From: Solimonas flava DSM 18980
GTDB lineage: Bacteria; Pseudomonadota; Gammaproteobacteria; Nevskiales; Nevskiaceae
Length of the DNA: 64,000 nt
Assembly (NCBI RefSeq): GCF_000426685.1
Contig: NZ_AUFV01000016.1
Span: forward strand, 1-64,000
Direction of reading: 5' to 3'
The notes under the pieces were generated by a model, which was not told the origin of the DNA, did not search any database, and saw only the letters and a list, made by a program, of their open reading frames with translations. Each line of letters begins with the position of its first letter. Within the stretch, counting starts at the first letter, position 1. Shown here piece after piece: positions 1-7,832 of the stretch. The position numbers and the translations under genes are program-made.

Positions 1-2
1 GC

Positions 3-179
3 CGCGAAGGCCGCTTGCTCTACAGCCGACGCCTCGGCATCGTCGAGCCCGTCTTCGGCAATCTGCACACGCACAATCTGCGGCGCTTCACGCTGCGCTC
101 ACGACGTAAAGTCGATGTGCAGTGGAAGCTGTTTGCGCTGGTGCACAACGTGCAGAAGCTGCGCGACAAGGCGGCGTGA
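3..179 (+). mobile_element. IS1182-type transposase, C-terminal fragment (5' end outside window)
   Basis: The reading frame is open from the window edge and ends in TGA at 177-179, giving 58 residues. It reads YSRRLGIVEPVFGNL and later LVHNVQKL, which match the C-terminal part of IS1182/IS4-like DDE transposases: the Y-R-E signature with the third catalytic acidic residue (E of VEPVFG), then the conserved HN-x-x-KL end. Whether the element is intact cannot be judged because its 5' part lies outside the window. A short hairpin follows the stop codon. Confidence 0.75.
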
Positions 180-181
180 GA

Positions 182-204
182 ATGCACTTGGAAAGCGAGT
201 GCAT
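182..204. repeat. Hairpin just after the transposase stop codon
   Basis: ATGCACT at 182-188 and AGTGCAT at 198-204 form a perfect 7-bp stem with a 9-nt loop, 2 bp after the transposase stop. It could be part of the element's 3' end or a weak terminator. There is no T-run. I see nothing else in 205-350 before the next gene's ribosome-binding site. Confidence 0.35.
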
Positions 205-367
205 GCGCAGTATCGTCAGTCGATCCAAAACGGGCTTCGAGACAACACATGCCTGACAGAGCCATCGCCTTCGCCATGAATCGCTCTGAAGACGCGATCG
301 CAGATAACCGTGTCTCGCGCGGCGTTTTTCTACAGCCTCGTTGGGCACCTAGGAGGTTGGCATCTCG

Positions 368-907
368 ATGAAGATCAGTTCGGCAATAGTCTCGGCGTCT
401 TTGCTCATTGCTGGTCCTGCGTACTGCTGCCAAGCAGACGGAGTGTATGGCTTCGCCTTCGGATCAAAACCTTCTCGGCTGGGTGAGAAGCTGTACGGAA
501 ACTACGCCTCGGTTTGGTACGTCGCCAAAGCTCCCGAACCGGATCCTCGTTTCGACAGTTACGAGGTTCGGCTGGATACAGAAAAGCGAGAGCTATTAGA
601 GGTTGTTGCAGTTAAAAAGACGTACCACTTACCTGCCGACGGCGCCAAGTATTCTCCTGAAGAAGTAAAAGAAGGCAAAAGGCTTTCGCGAGAGTTCGCC
701 GTACAGTTCATCGCCACACTGCCTCCTCGCTTGCAAGCATCCTTGGTTGATAAGTACGGAGCGGGCAACTGGGAGGGAGAGGCTGAGGAGGGGTTTCACA
801 TGAGCGTCAGCGCATCTACTCCGTACAAGGTCACTGTGTCGTGCTTAGACAACAAGAGAGAATGGGCTATCGCGCGTCGAGTCATGCCTGAGTTGTTTAA
901 GAAATGA
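368..907 (+). CDS. Hypothetical secreted protein of lower GC content
   Basis: The 179-residue protein begins with a Lys-containing hydrophobic stretch (residues 1-20, ending AGPAYC), which looks like a Sec signal peptide. A perfect AGGAGG lies 12 bp upstream of the ATG, which supports this start. The rest is hydrophilic, with no recognised domain and three cysteines (C20, C21, C157). Its codons (AAA, AGA, TTA, GAA) and base composition are clearly more AT-rich than the surrounding genes. Together with the adjacent transposase tail this points to horizontal acquisition. I do not recognise a function; export to periplasm or surface is inferred from the signal only. Confidence 0.6.
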   Translation: MKISSAIVSASLLIAGPAYCCQADGVYGFAFGSKPSRLGEKLYGNYASVWYVAKAPEPDPRFDSYEVRLDTEKRELLEVVAVKKTYHLPADGAKYSPEEVKEGKRLSREFAVQFIATLPPRLQASLVDKYGAGNWEGEAEEGFHMSVSASTPYKVTVSCLDNKREWAIARRVMPELFKK

Positions 908-1412
908 GCCGCAGGTCTGAGTGCAGTGGCCCAACCATGCCTACATGGACTCCTCCCGCAAGCCCGCAGATGAAGTGAATCGCTGATCGCTGGCGCACGA
1001 AGGTGGTTGCAGCCGTACATTCGGCTTCGTCGAGGGCCTGCGTTGCAGGCCGAGCCTTCATGGAAATCCGCGCCGGGAGCGCCACACGTTCGCAACGAGC
1101 TTTGCCGCGCTCACGCTGGCTATCGGCTTTGTTTCCCGGACGGTCCGACCGTCTACGCCATGATCCCGCCTCCGGCGGTTCTGCCGCTGAACCTGGGCGT
1201 CGCGGAGCCTCGCCGATCCGTCATGCCATCTCGATAGATCTCACGTCGAGCCCCGTCGACACGCCGAGACCGCGAACGCGCGCATGTCGCTGTGCGAAAT
1301 CAGCGCGCGCCCTTGTCGCCCGGACGCGCAACACTGGAGCGGACCGACGAACGGCGCCGCGCGAACGCATTCGCTGACTATCGTGGCGCCACATTCCGGC
1401 CGGAAGCCCCGC
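908..1412. other. 505-bp gap without a supported gene
   Basis: Short open frames exist in several frames but none has a ribosome-binding site, a family signature or the third-position GC pattern of neighbouring genes. A perfect 7-bp stem with 3-nt loop (GGCCTGC gtt GCAGGCC) sits at 1035-1051. The stretch joins the foreign-looking left end to the resident GC-rich genes and may be degraded insertion debris. It also must hold the promoter of the following beta-propeller gene, but I see no clear promoter. Confidence 0.4.
1035..1051. repeat. Perfect 7-bp stem hairpin in the intergenic gap
   Basis: GGCCTGC (1035-1041), a GTT loop, and GCAGGCC (1045-1051). No T-run follows on either strand, so it is not a standard terminator. 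It resembles the small palindromic units found in intergenic repeats, but I cannot show a second copy in this window. Confidence 0.3.
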
Positions 1413-3068
1413 ATGCGCCAGCCCCTGTTCGTCTTCACCCTCCTGTCGCTGGCGCTGGCGGCCATCGCGCCGCCGGCGGTGGCCGCCGCCTGTGCCGAAG
1501 CGCTCGACGTCGCCGCTCCCGTGCTCGCCAATGGCTTCGCCGCCGACCGGCGCAACACGCGGCGCTATGCCTCGGCGATCACCGCGGACAATGTGGCGAC
1601 GCTGCGGCTCGCCTGGATCGACGTCGCCGCTGGCAGCACCGAAAAGCGCGGCACGCCGGCCGTCACCGAGCAGGCGGTGTTCTTCTCGGCCGGGCGGCGG
1701 ATCGTCGCCGCCGACCGGCGCAGCGGCTGCCGCTATTGGGAGTACGAGATTCCGGCCAAAACCACGCCGCTGGTCGGCAGCAACGCAGTGCGCTCGTCGG
1801 CGATCTACTTCGTTGCTCCCGACGGCGACCGGCCGGCGCTGGTGCTGGCCGGCGACTTCTACGGCAACTTCTACGCGCTGAACGCCGCCGACGGCCGCCT
1901 GCGCTGGTCGCGCTTTCTCGGCACCGAGCGCGATCACCACATGATCACCGGCGCACCGCAACTCGCCGACGGCAAGCTGCTGGTGCCGGTATCGAGCAAG
2001 GAAGTGCTGTCAACGATCGTCGAGCTGCTGCGCCCCTGCTGCAGCAGCCACGGTCTGCTGCAGGCGCTCGACCCGTACACGGGCACGACGCTGTGGACCT
2101 ACCACGCCACCGCCGACGCGAAATACCAGTTCGGCAGCGGCAAGATGGCGCCGAACGGCGTCAGCCTCTGGGGCACGCCGGCCGTCGATCTCGCGCGACG
2201 CCGCATCTACGTCGGCACCGGCCAGAACCTGACGCCGCCGACGACCGACAACAGCGACGCGGTACTCGCGCTCGATCTCGACAGCGGCGCGCCGCTGTGG
2301 ACGTTCCAGGCCACCGCCGGCGACGCCTTCAACGTCGGCTGCGAACTCAACGCGCTGCTCGGTTTCGACTGCGTGCGTCCGGGCGGGCCGGACTTCGATT
2401 TCGGCGCGCCGCCGATGCTCGTGCACACGAGCGCCGGCGACGCGGTGATCGCCGGCGCCAAGAACGGCGTCGTCTACTCGCTCGATCCGGACCGCGGCAC
2501 GCCGAACTGGTCGCGCCGCGTCGGCGCCGGCGGCACGCTCGGCGGCATCCACTGGGGCATGGCCAGCGACGAGGCGCGCGTCTACGTTGCGGTCAGCGAC
2601 GTCACCACGCGCAAAAGCTCGGGCCTCAGCATCGGGCAGCGGCTGGAAAAGGCGCAGATCACGCCGGTCGAGGGCGCGCGGCCGGGCATCTACGCGCTCG
2701 ACGCGGCCAGCGGCGCCTTGCTGTGGGAAACGCATCCGACGCATCTGGCCGACGGCGTGCCGACACCGTCGATCTATTCGGCGGCGCTGAGCCTGAGCAA
2801 TGACCTGCTGTTCGCCGGCGCACTCGACGGCGAGCTGCTCGCCCTGCGCGCCAGCGACGGCACCGAGCGCTGGCGCTACGCGAGCGCGGTGCCGGTCACC
2901 GGCGTCGACGGCAGCGCCGGCAACGGAGGCACGATCGATTCGGTCGGGGCGATCGCCGCCGGCGACAATCTGCTGCTCAATTCCGGCTACGACACCTTCG
3001 GCAGCCGCAACGCCTACCAGGCCGGCCCCGGCAACGCGCTCTACGTCTGGCGCCTGCCGCCGCCGTAG
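1413..3068 (+). CDS. PQQ-binding-like beta-propeller protein (polyvinyl-alcohol-dehydrogenase type)
   Basis: 551 residues with a Sec signal peptide (about residues 1-25, ending AVAA), so periplasmic. Repeated beta-propeller blades (LDxxxGxxLW patterns such as ALDPYTGTTLW and LDLDSGAPLWTFQ) identify the PQQ-dependent quinoprotein fold. An adjacent-cysteine pair at 209-210 (RPCCSSHG) and the GTGQN-TPP segment near 268 match the vicinal cysteines and cofactor region of polyvinyl alcohol dehydrogenases. No heme-binding CxxCH is present, so electrons must go to a separate acceptor. The frame is open further upstream, but the start at MRQPLF directly precedes the signal peptide. Oxidation of an alcohol is inferred; the substrate is unknown. 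Confidence 0.75.
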   Translation: MRQPLFVFTLLSLALAAIAPPAVAAACAEALDVAAPVLANGFAADRRNTRRYASAITADNVATLRLAWIDVAAGSTEKRGTPAVTEQAVFFSAGRRIVAADRRSGCRYWEYEIPAKTTPLVGSNAVRSSAIYFVAPDGDRPALVLAGDFYGNFYALNAADGRLRWSRFLGTERDHHMITGAPQLADGKLLVPVSSKEVLSTIVELLRPCCSSHGLLQALDPYTGTTLWTYHATADAKYQFGSGKMAPNGVSLWGTPAVDLARRRIYVGTGQNLTPPTTDNSDAVLALDLDSGAPLWTFQATAGDAFNVGCELNALLGFDCVRPGGPDFDFGAPPMLVHTSAGDAVIAGAKNGVVYSLDPDRGTPNWSRRVGAGGTLGGIHWGMASDEARVYVAVSDVTTRKSSGLSIGQRLEKAQITPVEGARPGIYALDAASGALLWETHPTHLADGVPTPSIYSAALSLSNDLLFAGALDGELLALRASDGTERWRYASAVPVTGVDGSAGNGGTIDSVGAIAAGDNLLLNSGYDTFGSRNAYQAGPGNALYVWRLPPP

Positions 3069-3111
3069 CCGCGCCTTGCCGCAGCGCGCGCGGCTCGCGG
3101 ACAATGCGCCG

Positions 3112-3381
3112 ATGCGCACCCCCTGTCTCATCTACCGTTGTGCCAAGCAGGACGAGATGTATCTCTACCTGCGCGCCGATCTCAGCCTCGACGACATTCC
3201 GGAAGCGCTGCGCCAGCGCACCGGCCGGTTGACCGAAGTGATGAAGCTGGAGCTGACGCCGGAGCGCCGTCTCGCGCGCGCCGATGCCGCCACAGTCATC
3301 GAGCGCCTGCGCGAAACAGGCTACTACCTGCAGATGCCGCCGCAGGCGCAGATCAAGGCGCAGCTGTACTTCGGCGACTGA
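3112..3381 (+). CDS. ycgL: YcgL domain protein
   Basis: 89 residues. The N-terminal CLIYRCAKQDEMYLYL and the later LPxRLxx-type segment followed by a C-terminal YYLQMPPQ motif match the small gammaproteobacterial YcgL (DUF709) family, whose function is unknown. The start codon lies 43 bp after the beta-propeller stop, so the two may be cotranscribed. The family is nearly restricted to Gammaproteobacteria, which helps to place the organism. Confidence 0.85.
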   Translation: MRTPCLIYRCAKQDEMYLYLRADLSLDDIPEALRQRTGRLTEVMKLELTPERRLARADAATVIERLRETGYYLQMPPQAQIKAQLYFGD

Positions 3382-3482
3382 CGCGCAACGCGGCGACGCG
3401 ACTTGCGGACGCCGGCGTTTGCCGGAACACTGCGGCCGACACCGGCCATCGTTCCGCCCGGCCGGCCCGCCAGGAGACCCGC

Positions 3483-3767
3483 ATGCCGCGCGCCCAGATC
3501 ATCGTCCACCTGCCCTCACACCGGCGCACCGCGCTGAAGATCGAGGGCGACACCCGCGAAGCCGAAGAAACCTACGACGGCCAGATCGGCGCCTATCTGG
3601 AATTCCTGAAGCGCGAGGCGCTGGCCGCCGGCTTCCAGATCGAAACCGACGAGCGCGACTGGGGCCCGATCTTCACCATCGACGAGCTCGACCACGACGC
3701 CAAGAAGGCCGCGCACGACTGGCTGAACACGCAGCCGGACTTCTGGAACTGGCTGCCGTCGGCGTGA
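3483..3767 (+). CDS. Small hypothetical protein
   Basis: 94 residues, soluble, with no signal peptide and no recognised motif. An AGGAGA ribosome-binding site 5 bp before the ATG fixes the start. It has an acidic middle part (DERDWGPIFTIDELDHD) and an aromatic C-terminus (DFWNWLPSA). Its stop codon overlaps the GTG start of the downstream GST (GTGA), so the two are probably translated together. No function can be assigned. Confidence 0.65.
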   Translation: MPRAQIIVHLPSHRRTALKIEGDTREAEETYDGQIGAYLEFLKREALAAGFQIETDERDWGPIFTIDELDHDAKKAAHDWLNTQPDFWNWLPSA

Positions 3768-4432
3768 TCGTCGTCCACCACCTCAACAACTCGCGCTCGC
3801 AGCGCGTGCTATGGCTGCTTGAGGAACTCGGGCAGCCATACGAGGTGCGGCACTATCAGCGCGATCCGAAGACCCTGCTGGCGCCGCCGGCACTGCGCGC
3901 CGTGCATCCACTCGGCAAGTCGCCGGTCATCACCGACGGCCAGGTCACGCTGGCCGAGACCGGCGCGATCATCGAGTACCTGCTGTCGCGCTACGGCAAC
4001 GGCCGCCTGCAACCGGCGGCCGGCTCGCCGGAATGGCTGCGCTACCTGTACTGGATGCACTACGCCGAAGGCTCGCTGATGCCGCTGCTGGTGATGCGTC
4101 TGGTGTTCGGGCGCATCGCGCCGGGCACGCCGGCGCTGCTGCGACCGGTGGCGCGCCTCATCGTGCGCGGCGTCGAGCGAGCCTTCATCGCGCCGAATCT
4201 CGACACGCATCTGGCCTACGTCGACCGCGAACTCGGCCGCGACGGCTGGTTCGCCGGCAAGAAGTTCAGCGCCGCCGACATCCAGATGAGCTTTCCCTGC
4301 GAGGCCGCCGCGGCGCGCGGCGGCCTGCGCGGCCGCTGCCCGCACATCGCCGACTTCCTCGAACGCATCCATGCGCGGCCCGCCTATCTGCGCGCGCTGG
4401 ACCGCGGCGGGCCGTACACCCTGCTCGACTGA
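3764..4432 (+). CDS. Glutathione S-transferase family protein
   Basis: 222 residues. The thioredoxin-like N-terminal domain (about 1-80) carries NSRSQRVLWLLEELG, the cis-proline GKSPVITDG and the glutathione gamma-glutamyl site ETGAIIEYL. The helical C-terminal domain (about 90-215) has the FSAADIQMSF N-capping box. Start is GTG, overlapping the upstream stop; homologs begin at this residue (xIVVHHLNNSRSQR). Expected role is conjugation or reduction with glutathione in the cytoplasm. Substrate not predictable. It is convergent with the VOC gene across an 80-bp gap that shows no clear terminator. Confidence 0.88.
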   Translation: MIVVHHLNNSRSQRVLWLLEELGQPYEVRHYQRDPKTLLAPPALRAVHPLGKSPVITDGQVTLAETGAIIEYLLSRYGNGRLQPAAGSPEWLRYLYWMHYAEGSLMPLLVMRLVFGRIAPGTPALLRPVARLIVRGVERAFIAPNLDTHLAYVDRELGRDGWFAGKKFSAADIQMSFPCEAAAARGGLRGRCPHIADFLERIHARPAYLRALDRGGPYTLLD

Positions 4433-4512
4433 CGCGCGCAACGCGTGCCCGTGCGCGACACGGCCCGACCGGCGCGACGCCGTCGCGCGCGGCCGGCCGC
4501 GGCACGGACGCT

Positions 4513-4884
4513 TCAGCCCTTCATGCAGAAGAAGTTCAGCTTGTTGCCGTCGAGATCTCGGAAATAGCCGGCGTAGAAGCCGCCGCCGCGATCGCCCGGC
4601 GCGCCCTCGTCGCGGCCGCCGAGTTCGAGCGCCTTGCGATACAGGCGGTCGACCGTCGCCGGCGAATCGGCGGCCAGGCCGATCATCGTGCCGTTGCCGA
4701 CCGTCGCCGTCTGGCCGTCGTACGGCTTGGTGACGCCGAAACCGGGCGCCTCCCTGCTGGTTCCCCAGGCGACGAAACGCTCGGTCTGCATCGTCCGCCG
4801 CGCGCCGAGTTCGGCGAACAAGGCATCGTAGAACGCCGCCGCGCGGTCGAGATCGTTGGTGCCGAACAGGGTGTAGCCGATCAT
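4513..4884 (-). CDS. VOC (glyoxalase/bleomycin-resistance fold) family protein
   Basis: 123 residues forming a single pair of beta-alpha-beta-beta-beta modules. Typical landmarks are the N-terminal MIGYTLFGTNDLDRAAAFYD, FGVTKPYDG in the middle and the C-terminal FRDLDGNKLNFF. A GAGGAG site 6-7 bp upstream of this ATG decides the start over an in-frame codon further upstream. Members range from lyases to metal-dependent hydrolases and binding proteins; the substrate cannot be told. Monocistronic as far as visible. Confidence 0.82.
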   Translation of the reverse strand: MIGYTLFGTNDLDRAAAFYDALFAELGARRTMQTERFVAWGTSREAPGFGVTKPYDGQTATVGNGTMIGLAADSPATVDRLYRKALELGGRDEGAPGDRGGGFYAGYFRDLDGNKLNFFCMKG

Positions 4885-4965
4885 GGAAGCTCCTCTGGTT
4901 TTTCGTTCGTGTAATGCCGCCGCGGCGGCGGGCGCCATCGTAGCAGGACGCCCGCGCCGCGCCGC

Positions 4966-5670
4966 TCAGGCTGCCTTCGGCTGTCCGCAGGCGAGATTGG
5001 CCGGCACGGCGATGTCCATCAGCTTGGGGCTGGCGAGCTTGAGTCCGCGCATCAGCGCGACGTAGTCGGCCTCGCCGCGGCCGGCAATGCGCGGGTTGTA
5101 GCGCTTCTCCTCACCGATCGACGACACCGTCCAGCCCTTGTAGTCGTGCGCCGGATAGACCAGCGTCTCGTCGGGCAGACGGAACAGGCGGTTGACGATC
5201 GAATCCCAGGAGCGCTGCGGATCACCGTTCTGGAAATCGGTGCGGCCGGTGCCGCGGATCAGCAGCACGTCGCCGGTGAACACGGCGCGCGGCCGGCCGG
5301 GTTCGAGCACGAAGCTGAACGAATCGTCGGTATGGCCGGGCGTGTAAAGCGCCTGCAGACGCAGGCCGTCGACTTCCAGCACCTCGCCGTCGCCCACGCG
5401 CTGCGACACGCATTCGGCGCGCGTCTGCGCACCCATGACGGTGACGCAGCCGCTGGCATCGCGCAGATCGCCGAGGCCGGTGATGTGGTCGGCGTGCGTG
5501 TGCGTGTCGATCGCGCGCACCAGGCGCAGGCCGAGCTGCTCGACCGCCTGCAGGTACTGCGGCACCTGCTCCTTGACCGGATCGACGATCAGCGCCTCGC
5601 GTCCCGGGGCGGACGCCAGCAGATAGGTGTAGGTCGAGGAAAGCGGATCGAAGAACTGGCGGAAGAGCAT
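4966..5670 (-). CDS. Persulfide dioxygenase (ETHE1-like MBL-fold)
   Basis: 234 residues. The metallo-beta-lactamase iron site is complete: H57-x-H59-x-D61-H62, H113, D134 and H175. The signature GRTDFQ-x-GD (142-150) and the HDYKG segment are typical of ETHE1/Sdo persulfide dioxygenases, which oxidise glutathione persulfide to sulfite in the cytoplasm. I place the start at the ATG that gives MLFRQFFDP, the usual N-terminus. A GTG three codons upstream is the alternative. It could contribute to sulfide detoxification. Confidence 0.87.
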   Translation of the reverse strand: MLFRQFFDPLSSTYTYLLASAPGREALIVDPVKEQVPQYLQAVEQLGLRLVRAIDTHTHADHITGLGDLRDASGCVTVMGAQTRAECVSQRVGDGEVLEVDGLRLQALYTPGHTDDSFSFVLEPGRPRAVFTGDVLLIRGTGRTDFQNGDPQRSWDSIVNRLFRLPDETLVYPAHDYKGWTVSSIGEEKRYNPRIAGRGEADYVALMRGLKLASPKLMDIAVPANLACGQPKAA

Positions 5671-5747
5671 GCAAGGCACTCGCGGGAACCGGCGCGACGG
5701 CCGGCAGGGGCCCCGATCATCGCAGCCGCATCCGCTGCCGCACGATA

Positions 5748-5781
5748 GGCGATCCGCCGACGTCGGCGTCGGCGGATCGCC
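5748..5781. repeat. Perfect 15-bp inverted repeat with 4-nt loop
   Basis: The arm at 5748-5762 is exactly complementary to 5767-5781, around the loop TCGG. It lies 55 bp downstream of the outer-membrane barrel gene and about 78 bp upstream of the persulfide dioxygenase gene, both on the minus strand. No T-run is present, so it may be an mRNA 3'-end stabiliser, a factor-dependent terminator or a palindromic repeat element. Confidence 0.6.
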
Positions 5782-5836
5782 ATCGGCGCGCGCCGCTCAC
5801 CCGGATGCAGGCGCCGGGGTCCCGCGCCGCCGTGCC

Positions 5837-6430
5837 TCAGAAATTGAACTGCAGGTTCAGCGACGCCGCGTCGATCCGCGTCTCGACGTGATCGCCGTCG
5901 AGATCGTAGCGCTCGTATTCGGCGCGCAGGTCGACCGCCTCGCCGAGCGGCACGCGCAGGCCAAGGCCCCAGAAGAAGTCGGTGCCGTCGTCGCTCGCAC
6001 GCAGCGTGTCGCTCAGGCCACCGCGCACGTGCGCGTCGGTGTTCCAGAACAGTGCGCCGGCCTTGGCATATGGCTGCACGTAGCGCAGCGGCAGGTCGGC
6101 GACCAGCGCCGCCGTCCAGCCGTCGGCCTCGGCGCGCGCCGTATTGCTTTCGGCGTCGCCGAAATCGACGTACTGCCCCTCGATCGACAGCACCGGATTG
6201 AAGCGGAAGCCGGCGAGCGCCTTCCACGACACGCGGTCGTCGTCGAAGTCCTCGTCGTCGGTCGGAAAGTCCGCGGTGCTGTAGAACTCGTTCTTGGCAC
6301 GCGTGTAGATCGCGCCGCCACCGGCGAAAAAGCCAGGCTCCTTCTGCGCGTAGTCCTGAGCGGCGGCGGGCAGCGCGACGGCGGCGCCGCCGAGGGCGAG
6401 CAACGGCCAGATCAGCTTGGACGACTTCAT
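5837..6430 (-). CDS. Outer-membrane beta-barrel protein (OmpA/Opa-like 8-strand porin family)
   Basis: 197 residues: a Sec signal peptide (about 1-24, ending PAAAQ), then alternating amphipathic strands with aromatic belts and a C-terminal LNLQFNF ending in phenylalanine, the outer-membrane insertion signal. The N-terminal FFAGGGAIYTRAK and GFRFNPVLSIEGQYVDFGD are typical of the OMP beta-barrel domain. AGGAGG lies upstream of the ATG. The promoter region contains the direct-repeat motif shared with csbD, the BON protein and the LpxO-like gene, which suggests envelope-stress control. A specific function is not predictable. Confidence 0.83.
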   Translation of the reverse strand: MKSSKLIWPLLALGGAAVALPAAAQDYAQKEPGFFAGGGAIYTRAKNEFYSTADFPTDDEDFDDDRVSWKALAGFRFNPVLSIEGQYVDFGDAESNTARAEADGWTAALVADLPLRYVQPYAKAGALFWNTDAHVRGGLSDTLRASDDGTDFFWGLGLRVPLGEAVDLRAEYERYDLDGDHVETRIDAASLNLQFNF

Positions 6431-6507
6431 GGGCAGATTCCTCCTTGAACCGGAATGACGAAACGCGCTTCGCTCGCGAAGCGCCGGATCACCTTGGCCC
6501 GCCGGCT

Positions 6508-6525
6508 CTGAATCGACCCTGAACT
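6508..6525 (-). promoter_or_regulatory. Direct-repeat motif, site 1 (upstream of the outer-membrane barrel gene)
   Basis: Read towards the gene: AGTTCAG, GGTC, GATTCAG, followed by AGCC. It lies 78-95 bp upstream of the start codon. The 7-bp repeats with a 4-bp spacer give an 11-bp period, the layout of OmpR/PhoB-family sites. Three similar sites occur in this window. Confidence 0.5.
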
Positions 6526-6665
6526 CGCCTCGTCGCTGCGCTTGCGCGCAGATGCATGACAGGCGCAGGACCGACGCGCGGCATGCGCGAAACGCCTGTG
6601 ATCCACTGCGCGGCGCACGGCGCGATCCCCTGTGCGACCGCCATCGGGGCTGTCACACTGTGGCG

Positions 6666-7745
6666 ATGCCGCACTCCCCCACCCACGCGCGCGATCCTGG
6701 CGCCGATGCCGACGAACAACGCTTCGTGCAGCGCGTCTATCGGCTGCGCGTGCTCGGCCTCGGCCTCGGGGCCTGCGCGGTCGCCTCTGTCTTTCACGAG
6801 CTCGGCACCGGACCGCTGAGCTGGGCCGGCATGCTCGTGCATGGTCTGATCTGGCCGCATCTGGCGGCCTGGCGCTCGCGCCACGCCGCCCATCCGCAGC
6901 AGGCCGAGTTCCAGAATCTGGTCGTCGACTCGGCGCTCGGCGGCGTGTGGATCGCGATCATGCATTTCATGCTGCTGCCGAGCGTGCTGCTGGCGACGAT
7001 GCTGTCGATGGACAAGCTCGCCGTCGGCGGCTGGCGCTTTCTCGCCCGCACCGCCGCGGCGCAATTCACCTGCGCCGCGATCACCGGCGTGCTGCTCGGC
7101 TTCCCGATCGAATTGCAGGCTTCGCTGGCGGTCGTGGTCGGCGGCCTGCCACTGCTGATCGCCTATCCGCTCGCCGTCAGTTCCGCCACCTACGGCCTGG
7201 TGCGCAAGGTGCGCCGCCAGAACCGGCAGCTCGCCGAGCAGAGCCGTCACGACGCGCAGACCGACCTGCTGAACCGTTCGCACTGGGAGGACGCCGTCGA
7301 GGCCGAACTCGAGCGCATGCACCGCCATGGCGGCACGGCATCGCTGCTGATGATCGACATCGACCTGTTCAAGAACATCAACGACCGCCACGGCCCGGTC
7401 GCCGGCGATCAGGTCGTGCGCGGCGTCGCCACGATCGTGCGCGACAGCATCCGCAGCGTCGACGTCGCCGGCCGCTACGGCGGCGACGAGTTCGCGGTGC
7501 TCCTGGTCGGCACGCCGCTGGCGGGCGCGCTGCAGGTTGCCGAGCGCATCCGCCACCGCGTCATCGAAACCAGCTTCGATGCGGTGCTCAAGGCCAGCTG
7601 CACGGTGAGCATCGGCATCGCCCAGCGCGACGACGCGACCCACAACACGCGCGCCTGGGTCCGCCACGCCGACGCCGCGCTGTACCAGGCCAAAACGCAC
7701 GGGCGCAACTGCGCGAGCGCGATTCCGGCGCCGATCGCCGCCTGA
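6666..7745 (+). CDS. MASE2-GGDEF diguanylate cyclase
   Basis: 359 residues. The N-terminal membrane sensor (about 20-175) matches MASE2: RLRVLGLGLGA, a conserved WPHLA, then NLVVDSALGGVWIA and LSMDKLAVGGWR, with four or five membrane helices. A short coiled linker leads to a GGDEF domain with an intact active site at 272-276 and an intact inhibitory I-site R263-x-x-D266 exactly five residues upstream. It should therefore make cyclic di-GMP and be product-inhibited. AdrA/DgcC of enterobacteria, which activates cellulose synthesis, has the same architecture. I start at the ATG giving MPHSPTH; the region upstream is divergent with the barrel gene. Confidence 0.9.
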   Translation: MPHSPTHARDPGADADEQRFVQRVYRLRVLGLGLGACAVASVFHELGTGPLSWAGMLVHGLIWPHLAAWRSRHAAHPQQAEFQNLVVDSALGGVWIAIMHFMLLPSVLLATMLSMDKLAVGGWRFLARTAAAQFTCAAITGVLLGFPIELQASLAVVVGGLPLLIAYPLAVSSATYGLVRKVRRQNRQLAEQSRHDAQTDLLNRSHWEDAVEAELERMHRHGGTASLLMIDIDLFKNINDRHGPVAGDQVVRGVATIVRDSIRSVDVAGRYGGDEFAVLLVGTPLAGALQVAERIRHRVIETSFDAVLKASCTVSIGIAQRDDATHNTRAWVRHADAALYQAKTHGRNCASAIPAPIAA

Positions 7746-7832
7746 CGCGGCCCGTCCGTTCGCACGAGGCGGCCGTCGCCGGCGCTGCGCACGATGCGCC
7801 CGCGCATGTGCGCGCACAACACGGACCCGCCG

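Noticed and set aside
1003-1377. Open frames of 76-124 codons in the 908-1412 gap
   Set aside because: No ribosome-binding site, low-complexity Arg/Ala/Ser translations and no family features.
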